This document shows, piece by piece, positions 10,713-20,806 of a stretch of DNA of 64,000 nucleotides. The stretch is from Macrotis lagotis (taxonomy: Eukaryota; Chordata; Mammalia; Peramelemorphia; Peramelidae), in assembly GCF_037893015.1 (NCBI RefSeq), contig NC_133665.1, positions 21,985,207 through 22,049,206 on the forward strand. The letters run 5' to 3'. The notes beneath the pieces were generated by a model, which saw only the letters and a list, made by a program, of their open reading frames with translations, had not been told where the DNA came from and made no database searches. The translations under genes were made by a program, and so were the position numbers. Each line of letters opens with the position of its first letter. The first letter of the stretch is position 1.

Positions 10713-11411
10713 ATAGGACTCCCAGCCAAAATGGTGGAGAGAAGCCAGGCCCTGTTCTAAGGTCTCCTGATCTTCTCTCTCATATATATGTATATGTATA
10801 TATACATATACATATACATATATATGTATTATGAAACAAATCTCTTAATGGAAATCCAATAGACAAAACCCAGAAGGAGAAGCCAGGAGAAGAACACATA
10901 CTTTAAGGTCTGTCTTTGGGTATTGTGAGTGCAGAGCATAGATAGCCAGTAGGGACAGGATGAGAGTTGTGCTGGCCTAAGACAAGCCCCTGAGGCATTT
11001 GCTCCAGAAAAACAACCAGAGAGTGGAGGCAGGGCCATGGGACTGACAGTCTAGGACTTACCAGAAGGACTGTAAGGTAAGTTTCAGCCTCTAGCAACCC
11101 TACTGGCCAGGAGGAGATATTACACTCATTGAGCAAAGCTGCTAGCACCCCCTACTGGCTGGTCCACATAGAGTTGCTAAACCCAGTGAGTAAAGCCACT
11201 AGGGAACCCAAACCTCTGTGAACCAGCCCCTCCCCCAACACAAGGTCTTAGGAAAATGAAGAAAGACCAGCAGAAAGGGGGGTGCATAGAAAAATTCCTA
11301 GGAGGAAAAGACCTTAACTCAGAGAGACTTAGAACCTCTGAGGAGAATCTGATTTGACCTCCAGTACAGAAAGACTTCCTTGAAGAAATAAGGAAGGAGT
11401 TTAAAAATCAA
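10713..11411 (+). promoter_or_regulatory. L1 5'UTR with YY1-like motif
   Basis: The 5' end carries 'ccaaaatggtgg', close to the YY1-type CCAAGATGGC motif known near the start of L1 5'UTRs. Two other L1 5' ends here carry 'taagatggcg' (26,819) and 'ccaagatggc' (59,660). A TA/CATA microsatellite at about 10,780-10,828 has expanded inside this UTR. Promoter activity is inferred only from position. Confidence 0.6.
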
Positions 11412-12290
11412 TTGGAAATTTTGGAAAATTTGGGAAAAGACCCCAAGAGAAGATTAACACCTTGCAACAAGGAAACAAATCCTTGGAAAATACAACTGGA
11501 TAAATGGAGAAAGAAAAGAATTCTCTCAAAACTTCAATTGGTCAAATGGAAAATTCTTATCAAAATAGAGCTGACTAATTGGAAAAGGAGTTGCAAAAGG
11601 TAAATGAAGAAAATTCTTCCCTAAAAAACGAATGGAGTCTGTGGAAACCAATGACTTCATGAGACAACAAGAATCTATTAAACAAAAAAGCAAAAAATTG
11701 AAAAAAATAGAAGAAAATGTAAAATGCCTCATCAGCAAAACCACTGACCTTGAGAATATATCAAGAAGAGATAACCTAAAAGTTATTTGTCTTCCTGAAA
11801 ACGTTAAAGAGAAAAAAAGCCTTTACTCAATATTACAGGATTTGGTGATGGAAAACTGCCCTGATATCATGGAACCGGAGGGGAAAATAGTTATTGAAAG
11901 AATACATTGATCTCCTCTGGAAAGGGATCCCAAAATGAAAATACCAAGGAATATTGTAACCAAATTCCAGAATTATCAGATAAAAGATAAAATCCTGCAA
12001 GCAGTCAGAAAGAAACAATTTAGATACTATGGAGCCACAGTAAGGATTACACAGGACCTGGCAGTGTCAACATTAAGGAATCAAAGGGCCTGGAATATGA
12101 TATTCCAAAAAGCAAGGGAGGCTGGAATGCAACCAAGAATACTGAGCTTTCTCTTCCAGGGCAAAAGATGAACATTTAATGAAATAATAGACTTCCAACT
12201 TTTCCTGATGAAAAGACCAGAGCTTAATAGAAAATTTGAACTTCAAACAGGAGACTCAAGAGATACATGGAAAGGTAAAATTTAAAAAAA
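11412..12290 (+). pseudogene. L1 ORF1 (RNA-binding protein), decayed
   Basis: Three frames cover the ORF1 protein. An N-terminal lysine-rich, coiled-coil-like part lies at 11,412-11,603. The coiled coil continues into the RRM at 11,632-11,910 (residues such as 'NLKVICLPENV' and 'LVMENCPDIMEPEGK'). The C-terminal domain lies at 11,935-12,171 ('PRNIVTKFQNYQIKDKIL', 'AVRITQ'-like 'ATVRITQDLA'), then decays. ORF1p is the trimeric nucleic-acid chaperone of L1. At least two frame changes break it. Confidence 0.85.
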
Positions 12291-12318
12291 GGGGGGAATA
12301 AAAAGAAAAAAAATTGTT

Positions 12319-12575
12319 ATCAAATAAGATGAAACTGGCTATATCCCTACTTGGGGGAAAGACTAATAACTCTTGAGAATTGTAACTCTATTAAAATTTA
12401 TTTAGCCTGAAGTGATGGACATTCATGACTTATTCAAGAAACTGCTATCCAGTAAGATGAAACTGGCTATATCCTTATCTGGGAGAAAGACTCTAATAAC
12501 TCTCAGTAATTGTAATTCTAGTAGAAAGAATATACTTAGACAGATGTGATGGACACTCATGACCTTTCTGTGATT
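12319..12575 (+). repeat. Tandem duplication in the L1 inter-ORF spacer
   Basis: Two diverged units of about 128 bp begin at 12,319 and 12,447. Both contain 'aagatgaaactggctatatcc', then 'ggg-gaaagact' and 'aataactct', ending 'gtgatggacattcatgac' versus 'gtgatggacactcatgac'. The ARL2BP retrocopy entered just downstream. Confidence 0.8.
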
Positions 12576-12586
12576 CAGAAAGATTT

Positions 12587-12601
12587 AAAAACAATACCTC
12601 C
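12587..12601 (+). repeat. Left target-site duplication of ARL2BP retrocopy
   Basis: 'aaaaacaatacctcc' is repeated exactly at 14,729-14,743. It is preceded by 'gattt', giving a TT/AAAA-type L1 endonuclease nick site. Without the retrocopy the two copies collapse into a continuous L1 spacer. Confidence 0.93.
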
Positions 12602-12671
12602 GAGGCCGCATCCCTGGCCTGCCGGAGCTGCGGGCACCAGCACCTGAGGGGCTGGTAGCTTCCAGGCAGCT

Positions 12672-13163
12672 ATGATGGACACTCTGGAAGAAGAGAACTT
12701 CGTGCTGGCCATTTCCTCCCCTTCTGATGTGGAATTTGATACTGTAGTTGGATGTATAGAGGACATTATCATGTATGGGGAGTTTCAGTTATTACAGAGA
12801 AACTTCATGGAAAAGTACTACCAAGAGTTCGAAGATACTGAAGAAAATAAACTCATCTATACTTCTATTTTTAATGAATATATCTCTTTGGTCAAAAAAT
12901 ACATTGAAGAACAGCTGCTTGAGAGGATTCCTGGATTTAACATGGCCACTTTCACTACAACATTACAGCAGCATAAAGATGAAGTAGCAGGTGATATATT
13001 TGACATGCTGCTCACATTTACGGATTTCCTGGCCTTCAAAGAAATATTTTTGGACTACAGAGCTGAGAAAGAAGGCTGGAGTCTGGATCTAAGCAGTGGG
13101 TTAGTGGTAACATCATTATGCAAGTCATCTTCTATACCTGCTTCCCCGAACAATTTACATTAG
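12672..13163 (+). CDS. ARL2BP: ARL2BP-like retrogene, open reading frame
   Basis: 163 codons, no internal stop. The protein is recognisable as ADP-ribosylation factor-like 2-binding protein (BART), which binds GTP-loaded ARL2/ARL3 and is linked to cilia, mitochondria and STAT3 retention. Landmarks include 'DIIM' (about residue 31), 'EFQLLQRNFM' (37-46), 'FEDTEENKLIY' (53-63), 'FNEYISLVKKYIEEQLL' (67-83), 'HKDEVAGDIFDMLLTF' (101-116) and 'SGLVVTSLCKSSS' (141-153). Two ATGs are adjacent (12,672 and 12,675). The second matches the MDALE-type start I remember for the family, making a 162-residue protein. Compared with that family one residue seems lost near the C-terminus ('NNLH' end). No promoter was identified. 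Expression and selection are unknown, and an open frame could simply mean youth. Confidence 0.85.
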   Translation: MMDTLEEENFVLAISSPSDVEFDTVVGCIEDIIMYGEFQLLQRNFMEKYYQEFEDTEENKLIYTSIFNEYISLVKKYIEEQLLERIPGFNMATFTTTLQQHKDEVAGDIFDMLLTFTDFLAFKEIFLDYRAEKEGWSLDLSSGLVVTSLCKSSSIPASPNNLH

Positions 13164-13425
13164 TTCATATTCTTTGGATAAGTTTTTCATCTTGGATATT
13201 CCAAACCTCAAAGATGGTGAGTGACCACAGCATGATGAACAACATTCTCAGTGATTGGGTGACCTTGTTCTGGTGCTTTTAATTAATTTTAAGTGTAGAG
13301 TGATCACAAAGAACCCTGGTGGAGTATTGACTTTTCATGAAATATCTCCATTAGCTCTGGTACACCAGTCAAAGTGGCCTCAACTCCCAGGTGCTTATGA
13401 CGGAGTTAGGGAAAGAGTACTGCTC

Positions 13426-13430
<5 letters not shown>

Positions 13431-13477
<47 letters not shown>
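13431..13477. repeat. (GT)n microsatellite in ARL2BP-derived 3'UTR
   Basis: About 22 GT units lie within the retrocopied 3'UTR. It could be inherited from the parental mRNA or grown since insertion. Confidence 0.95.
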
Positions 13478-13478
<1 letters not shown>

Positions 13479-14728
13479 CAGTTATTGCTCTCTTTCAATA
13501 GCTGGGGTAAAGGGGTAGGGGAGGAACCCAGGATGAATGTATTAGCAGTACATGTTTCTGTTAAATCACAATATTGCAACTTTTCCATCCCAAACATGCA
13601 CAGGTTTTCCACACACATCTTTGTGATATAAGGTTGTCTTTGCCTGGTACACATTTCAACCCAAGAAATCTTAACTCCTATGTTATGGTGTCTTTTTGGA
13701 TTGTATGTGATCATCTAGGGACAGATTATTCAAACCCAGCTAATTTTCATAGGTATTTATGAAGTTGTTTTAACTTCCTCTCCCCTGTATTAGGAACATT
13801 GGGGAACAGTTTAACTGGGAGTCTTTTCCCAACCTAAAATGTTGTTTAAACTGTTGTTTACCTATAAGTATAATATATATGTTTGTAGAAATCTAGTGAC
13901 CTCAGCATGACCTGATGTTGATCTTCTAGCAGCAATCTCATGTTTGTCTTTTAAAGCACCCTTTAAGAATCTACTTCCATTACATTTTAGCAGAAAATTC
14001 TGAAATCCTGTGAATTTGGTTTGGGATCTTCCATGAATGTCCAGTTAGGAGGAGGGCTAAGTATTATATTATAAAGCTTTCTAGGTTTAAAGTATTCTTG
14101 GGTGAAAAATTAGCCTACATTGTTATTCCATTTTGTCAGAAAATTTACAGGTTACATATACATGTCTGATTTATTTTGGAAAGGAGGATCTGAAACAGGC
14201 TTTTTCCATAATGCTCCCATGGTTAATGTAAATTTCTTAAAATCCTATACCATCAGAAACTAATTTTTCCTGCAAAAAGAGTATATAAATTTGTTAATAT
14301 TCTCTTTCCTCTTCAAAACTCTTCTCTCAAGATGGTGTTCCACTGGTCCACATGGGCAAAAACTTGAATTATCATCTCTGTTTTTTTCAGTTTAGGAAAA
14401 TGTTCAGTTTGTCTAAAACTGTCAAGGTGTACTGATAAGAAAATGTGTATGTCAAAACACTTTGAAGAAAAGACAAGACATAATTGGCTATATGGCTTTC
14501 TTTAAATTGAAAACAAAACTACTGAATATTAATTTTACTGTTCCAGTTTTAAGGCATGGACTGAAGATTGTATCTTTTTAAAAATATGTATATATACATA
14601 TGTGTCATGTATTGAGAAGCATTGGTTGGGTTTTTGTTTTTTACTGTAAATGTAATCTGACATCCTTGGCCAGAACATCATATACTGAAATATTAAAGAT
14701 CATTCTTTCTTTAAAAAAAACAAAATAA

Positions 14729-14743
14729 AAAAACAATACCTCC
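14729..14743 (+). repeat. Right target-site duplication of ARL2BP retrocopy
   Basis: Exact second copy of 'aaaaacaatacctcc', after the A-rich tail. The L1 spacer resumes at 14,744 with 'ttaaaaaggggg'. Confidence 0.93.
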
Positions 14744-15123
14744 TTAAAAAGGGGGACAGTAAAGATATGGGAGGATGGAGATTGAATGGGGTAAATTTCA
14801 TTACATTAAGAGGTACAAAGGACCTATTGAAATAGAGGGGAGGAATGGAAGAGGTGAGAATCATCTAAATCTTACTCTCATCAGATTGGTTTAAAATTAG
14901 CATACATACAGATACTCAGTTAAGAAATTTATCTTACCTTTAAAGGGAGGGGGAACAAACAGAAGGAAGGGAAGGAAGAAGGGGCAAAGGGAAAGGGGGT
15001 AAAAGGGGGAAGAGGGTTGGATATAGGAGGGCAAACACTGAAGGTGGTGGTATTCAGAAACAAAATACTGGGGAATATGGATAAAGGGAAAGAAGAGGGA
15101 AATTCAAACAGTGGGAAGAAAAC

Positions 15124-15945
15124 ATGGAGGGCAATAAAGAGTTAGTAATTATAACTTTGAATGTGAATAAGAAGAACTCTCCCTTAAAATGTAAGTGAAT
15201 AGCAGAGTGGATTAAAAACCAGAATCCTACAATATGCTGCTTACATGAAACTCATTTGAAGCAGAGAGACACATATAGAATAAAGGTAAAAGGTTGGAGC
15301 AAAATATATTTTGCTTCAACTGAAGTGAAAAAAGAAGGGGTGGCAATCCTTATCTCAGACAAAGAGGTTGCAAAAATAGGTAGCATTAAAAGGGATAAGG
15401 AAGAAAACTATATCCTCCTAAAGGGTACCATAGACAATAAAGTAATTTCAATACTAAATATGTATGCACCCAATGGTATAGCATCCAAATTCTTAGAGAA
15501 GAAGTTGAAGGAATTACAGGAAGACATAGACAACAAAACTCTACTAGTGGGAGACCTTGACCTCCTACTCTCAGATTTAGATAAATCTAACCATAAAATA
15601 AACAAGAAGGATGTTAAGGAAGTAAATAGATTGTTAGAAAACCTAGACATGATAGACTTATGGAGGAAATTGAATGGGGATAGAAAGGAATATACTTTCT
15701 TTTCTGCAGTACATGGCAATTACAAAAAAATTGACCATGTACTAAGGCATAAAAACCTAATAATCAATTGCAGAATGGCAAAAATAGTGAATACATCTTT
15801 CTCAGATCATAATGCAATAAAAATCACATGCAATATTGGGCCAGGGAGATATAGACCCAAAACTAATTGGAAACTAAATAACCTCATTTTAAAGAATAAG
15901 TGGATCAAACAACAAATTATAGAAGAATTAATTGTTTTATCCTAG
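15124..15945 (+). pseudogene. L1 ORF2 endonuclease domain, decayed
   Basis: A likely ORF2 start lies at 15,124, followed by an APE-type endonuclease reading 'LVIITLNV' and 'CCLHETHLK'. One TGA (15,196-15,198) precedes a 229-codon stretch (15,256-15,945). It keeps 'ILNMYAPNG', 'LLVGDLDLLLSD' (normally GDFN), 'YTFFSAVHGNYKKIDHVL' and the catalytic 'SFSDHNAIKI' (SDH). The GDFN-to-GDLD change would damage the active site. This domain nicks target DNA at TT/AAAA sites. Confidence 0.88.
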
Positions 15946-18080
15946 ATAATGACAATAATGAAACAACATACCAAAACCTATAGGATACACTTAAGGTGCC
16001 TGTCAGGGGATATATTATATTTTTAAATGCTTATATGAATAAATTAGAGAAGAAGGAAATCAATGAACTAAATATACAACTAAAAAATAGAGAAAGAACA
16101 AATTAAAACCCCCAAGTTAAATACTAAATTAGAAATTCTAAAAATTAAAGGAGAAATTAATAAAATCAAAAGCAAGAAAAGTATTGAACTAATAAATAAA
16201 ACCAAGAGCTGGTTTTATGAAAAAAAAACCAATAAAATTGATAAACTTCTGGTCAATCTGATTTAAAAAAAAAGAAAGAAAACCAAATTGCAAGTATCAT
16301 AAATGAAAAAGGTGAATTCACCACCAATGAGGAAATTAAAATAATAATTCAGAATTATTTTGCCCAACTCTATGCCAATAAATTTGATAATCTAAGTGAA
16401 ATAGATGAACATTTACAAAAATATAAGATGCCCAGGTTAAATGAAGGGGAAATTAAACACTTAATCTCAGAAAAAAAAATTCAACAAGCCATTATTGAAC
16501 TCCCTAAGAAAAACTCTCCAGGACCAGATGGATTCAAAAGTGAATTCTATCAAACATTTAAGGAACAACTGGTTCCAATTCTATATAAACTCCTTGAAAA
16601 AATAGATGAAGAAAGAACTCTGTCTAACTCTTTCTATGATACCAATATGGTGCTGATACCTAAACAAGGAAGTTAAAACAGAGAAAGAAAACTATACACC
16701 TATCTCCCTGATGAGTATAGATGCAAAAATCTTAAATAAAATCTTAGCAAAACATCTACAACAAGTTATCACTAGGATAATACATTATGATCAAATAGGA
16801 TTTATCCCAGGAATTCAGGGTTGATTCAATATTAGGAAAACTATTAGTATAATTAATTATATCAATAACAAACCTATCAGAAATTATATAATTATATCAA
16901 TAGATGCTGAAAAAGCTTTTGACAAAATACAGCACCCATTTCTACTAAAAACACTAGAGAGCATAAGAATAAATGGATTGTTCCTTAGAATAATAAGCAA
17001 TATCTATCTGACACCATCAACAAGCATTATTTGCAATGGGGAGAGGCTAGAGGCATACCCAATAAGATCAGGTGAAACAAGGATGCCCATTATCATCACT
17101 ACTATTCAATATCGTATTAGAAATGTTAGCTTCAGCAATAAGAGAAGAAAAAGGAATTGAAGAAATTATAATAGGGAAGGAAGGAAAAAAACTCTCACTT
17201 TTTACAAATGACATGATGGCATACCTAGAGAATCCCAAAAAAATCATCTAAAATACTACTAGAAATAATCAGCAACTTTAGCAAGGTCACAGGGTATAAA
17301 ATAAACTCATAAATCTTCAGCATTTCTATATATGACTAGCAAGATGTAACAGAAAGAGGTAGAAATAGAAATCCCATTCAAAGTAACTTCAGACAGTATA
17401 AAATATCTGGGATTCTGCCTGTCAAAGCAGACTCAGAAACTTTTTGAAAACAATTACAAAAGTCTTCTCATGCAAATAAAATCAGATTTAAATAACTAGG
17501 CAAATATCAACTGCTCATGGATAGGCCAAGCAAATATAATAAAAATGACAATTCTACCAAAATTAAACTACTTGTTTAGAGCTCTGCCAATCAAAATTTC
17601 CAATAAATTACTTTAATGAGCTAGAAAAAAGTGTAAGTAAATTCATATGGAGAAATAAAAAGTTGAGAATCTCCAAGGACTTAATGAAAAAAAAGTGCAG
17701 AAGAAGGTGGCTTAGCCTTACCTGATCTAATATTAGAAATCACCAGTCATAAAAACTGTCTGGTATTGGCTAAGAAATAGAGTGGTGAATCAGTGGAATA
17801 GACTAGGTGCAATAGCAGGAATTGATTATAGAAATTTTCTGTTTGATAAATCTAAAGTGTCCAGCTATTGGGATAAAAACTTTCTCTTTGATAAAAACTG
17901 CTGGGAAAATTGGAAATTAGTATGGCAGAAACTTGAATTAGACCAATACCTCACAGCCTGTACCAAGATAAGATCAAAATAGACACAGGATTTAGACATA
18001 AAAAACAATATTATAAGCAAGCTAGGAGCTCAAGGAATAATTTACCTGTCAGATCTATGGAAAGGGAAGCAGTTTATGAC
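15946..18080 (+). pseudogene. L1 ORF2 reverse transcriptase region, decayed and 3'-truncated
   Basis: The linker and reverse transcriptase are spread over several frames. 16,428-16,676 keeps '[20 protein letters not shown]' and 'MVLIPKQGS'. Near 16,900 is the 'IISIDAEKAFDKIQHPF'-type block. Near 17,200 '[16 protein letters not shown]' is the degraded FADD catalytic box. 17,782-17,982 keeps 'YWDKNFLFDKNCWENWKLVW'. The element stops near 18,080, before the C-terminal Cys-rich segment and 3'UTR. Confidence 0.85.
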
Positions 18081-18318
18081 CATCCTGTGTGATTTTTACA
18101 TGTATGTATAATAAAGAAATCAAAGAAAAATAATTTGTGAAATTTGTAAGCAGCAATGTTTCCATTGGAACACCTTCCAACCAAGTCCATCTAAACAAGA
18201 AATACTATGTAAATACTGACCTGCTTCACTGGGAGGCTTCATGGACTTTGACATCTTGTCAACTACCTAGTCTATCTAGAACTGAACTATAATTCTTAAA
18301 TTTTATTAAATTGGGGGG
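18081..18318. other. Unassigned stretch after L1 break
   Basis: The sequence diverges from other L1 copies here and I recognise nothing in it. It may mark a deletion joining the L1 to old flanking DNA. Confidence 0.35.
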
Positions 18319-18448
18319 GGAATCAAATACTTGCTGGGTCATTTACTGTGTGCCTTTAGGCAAGGTATTTTTCCCTTTTATGGCTCAGTTTTCTTGTATA
18401 TAAAATGAGGAAGTTGGACTAGATGATACCTAAGAGCTCTAGGGTTCT
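18319..18448 (+). mobile_element. MIR-type SINE
   Basis: 'ctgggtcatttactgtgtgc', 'tggctcagttttcttgtata', 'taaaatgaggaagttggact' and 'gatgatacctaagagctcta' follow MIR order. Confidence 0.6.
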
Positions 18449-18449
18449 A

Positions 18450-18690
18450 GACAGAGGGTTAGGCTCAACATCAGGAAAGCTAAGTTCAAATCCAGTCTTA
18501 GACACTTTCTAATTATGTGACCCAGAGTTAAGTCTTTCTCTAGATTTGCCTTGTTTTCCTCAATTATAAAATGAAGTTCCAAGTAGCACTTACCTCCCAG
18601 TATTATTGTGAAGATCCAATGGGATATTTGTAGATGCACTTAATAGTGCCTGGCACATAGAAAGAGGCATTATATCAATGCTTAATCTCC
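18450..18690 (+). mobile_element. MIR-type SINE
   Basis: 'gctaagttcaaatccagtct', 'ttgttttcctcaattataaa', 'tagtgcctggcacatagaaa' and 'tcaatgcttaat' give an almost full MIR copy in tandem with the preceding one. Confidence 0.65.
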
Positions 18691-19197
18691 TCATCTTACT
18701 CACCCTTTCCAAATCTAACTCTAAAATCCTGGGATTCTTGAAAAAAAGTTATTGGTGTATTTTGTTTTGATATTTCCCAGTAACTTCACATTATGCATTT
18801 ATCCTCAAATCAATTGTTAATAGTAAGGAGATAGATATATGTCCTTAACTTCAATGGTATCGTATTAACATTGGCCATTTTAATTGACCAGAGCTTCATT
18901 GACTTTCCATGTTGAATTTCTTTACATTGTTGGAATTATTATAAATAGAAATCCTTACCTAGTATTTGGTAAGTCATAAGATTTATATGAAAATAGATTT
19001 TAAGGAAACTTATAGATCATCTATTCTAATTTCCCCTAATTTGTAGAAGAAGTTGAATGAAATTAATAGTATGGACCAAAAATTAGTTATTTTTCAATTG
19101 GATGAGTTTCAAAGGTTGTGAGCCTTTGGTAGACTTTGATTGTATTTCCCTATAGAGAATGGACTTTCCCATTGGTATCTTGTTGAGAAAAACTAAA
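18691..19197. other. Unassigned stretch
   Basis: No gene or repeat family recognised. AT-rich. Confidence 0.35.
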
Positions 19198-19209
19198 GAT
19201 AATTGATTA

Positions 19210-19364
19210 AGGGGCGGCTAAGTGGTGCAGTGGATAAAGCACTGGCCCTGGAGTCAGGAGTACCTTGGGTTCAAATCTGGCCTCAGACACTTAATAATTA
19301 CCTAGCTGTGTGGAATTGGGCAAGCCACTTAACCCCATTTGCCTTGCAAAAACCTAAAAAAAAC
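19210..19364 (+). mobile_element. WSINE1-like SINE
   Basis: Sense copy from 'aggggcggctaagtggtgca' (A-box region) through 'gggttcaaatctggcctcag' (B box) to 'ttgccttgcaaaaacctaaa'. Target repeats are 'gataattgatta' (19,198-19,209) and 'gatagttgatta' (19,365-19,376), 11 of 12 identical. Confidence 0.92.
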
Positions 19365-19376
19365 GATAGTTGATTA

Positions 19377-20618
19377 AAACTTAGTGTCTGGGACTGTCCA
19401 AATAATTTTGCCTGTTGCTTAGTATCTCCTAAAAGATGGGTTTCACTAACAGGATCTGCCATCAAGATAAATTAATTGGGATAGACTTTTGGGAGTATGC
19501 TTCTTTTGTCAAAGGAGTCACTCCTTTACACTATCTTGTAAAAGAGACTGTCTTCAGGGGCTAGGTTACAGTTTTCAATTGTTTCCCTCCTAAAATTGTT
19601 CTGGAGAGATTCTGAGCATGGAGCAAATACAATGTGGCTCTTTCCCTCTGAGGGAGCCATTAAAAATAAATTTGTTAAGGCATAGAGCAGAGGTAGAACT
19701 TTGTTAAGATATATAGCAGAGGTAGAATTATGTTTGCCAATATATCCAAGAGAGGAGTTCCTGTATGTTATTGTTCTGAACCTCAACTCCCTTATTTATA
19801 GGAGTAAAAGGATGGGATTTCCCAGAATCTGGCCTGCAAACCAAAGAAGGTAGATTTCTTAGACAACACCAGCTTTGTTAGTACCTTCCTGAATAATCTC
19901 AAGTTCAAGACTTTGAGGATTTGTTCTAATCATAAAGGAGAAATTTATTGAACTATGTACCTTTTTGAAAGAGAAGATCACCCATGTACTCCTACCCATA
20001 TACCACATCACAAATTAAGGAACATCAAAGGGTCAGAGCCATAACATGGGAGAATAGGATACCAGGACTTCAATCACTGCACTGAATTTTTCAGGGGAAG
20101 GAGGTTCCCTGTTTAGCAGCCCCAGAATGGGTTTCCTTTCTTGGGGAAGGCAAATTCAAATTATGCTATACAGCACTTATGCTTACAACTGTGGAAAAGT
20201 GGGATCCACCAGAGGAGAATTGTATTGATTATTTATGAGCTATTGTGATCTCTTTGTGTGTTTCCTATGTTTGTTTATGAGTTCCTGTAAGTCCTTTAAG
20301 TTTTTACATTTCTCCAGATACTACTGCTAAATTTGGTGTTTGCATGAGATCTGGAGTGGGGGGGTCCCTTATACCAACATCCATGGAGACCTAGACATGA
20401 GTTATTTTCTCAGATTCTCATGATATTTTTCTCAGATTAAGCTCTATGGTGTGTGGTGTATGAGCTAAAGAGAGAATAATTTGAGGGAGAAATCTGTAAT
20501 GTTAGGCACTATCTGCATATACACAGGGAATAGTGATGCTGGCAAATGAGTTACCTGAGTGCATGTACTATGTTATGTGTATGGGAGAACATATAGGCAT
20601 CTCATATAGTCATACATT
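19377..20618. other. Unassigned stretch
   Basis: No gene recognised. A 76-120-codon scale scan of frames shows only short frames without motifs. The right end carries an AATAAA-type word that the next SINE duplicated as part of its target site. Confidence 0.35.
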
Positions 20619-20632
20619 AAAAGTAATAAAGG

Positions 20633-20792
20633 GGGGGGCGGCTAGGTGGCACAATGGATACAGCACTGGCCATGGAGTCAGGAGTACCTGAGTTCAAATC
20701 TGGTCTTGGGCACTTAATAATCGCCTAGCTGTGTGGCCTTGGGCAAGCCACTTAACCCCATTGCCTTGCAAAAACTAAAAAAAAAAATTAAA
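20633..20792 (+). mobile_element. WSINE1-like SINE
   Basis: Sense copy starting in a G-run, with 'gcggctaggtggcacaatgg', 'gagttcaaatctggtcttgg', 'accccattgccttgcaaaaa' and an A-rich tail. The 14-bp target repeat 'aaaagtaataaagg' is exact at 20,619-20,632 and 20,793-20,806. Confidence 0.93.
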
Positions 20793-20806
20793 AAAAGTAA
20801 TAAAGG

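Larger units (their letters stand above)
12602..14728 (+). mobile_element. Processed retrocopy of ARL2BP mRNA
   Basis: This is an intronless copy of a whole mRNA. It has a GC-rich 5'UTR (12,602-12,671), the coding frame (12,672-13,163), a long 3'UTR (13,164-14,712) with an ATTAAA signal near 14,692, and an A-rich tail (about 14,713-14,728). It is flanked by a perfect 15-bp TSD. It lies in the sense orientation between ORF1 and ORF2 of a dead L1. The GC-rich 5' leader contrasts sharply with the AT-rich L1 around it. L1 machinery typically makes such copies. Confidence 0.95.
10713..18080 (+). mobile_element. L1 element with full 5' end, host of ARL2BP retrocopy
   Basis: An L1 begins with 'ccagccaaaatggtgg', runs through a 5'UTR (to about 11,411), ORF1, an inter-ORF spacer (12,290-15,123, including the 2.1-kb retrocopy) and ORF2 from 15,124. 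It ends abruptly near 18,080 inside ORF2: younger copies in this window continue 'actaaggaagagatgg' where this one changes to unrelated sequence. The last third of ORF2 and the 3'UTR are missing, so no right target-site repeat can be found. ORF1 and ORF2 both carry several stops and frameshifts, so it is dead. Confidence 0.88.

Noticed and set aside
12857-13039. Other frames overlapping the ARL2BP coding region
   Set aside because: Shadows of the recognised coding frame; no conservation.
15408-15719. Antisense 103-codon frame opposite the L1 endonuclease
   Set aside because: A shadow of the L1 ORF2 frame on the other strand.
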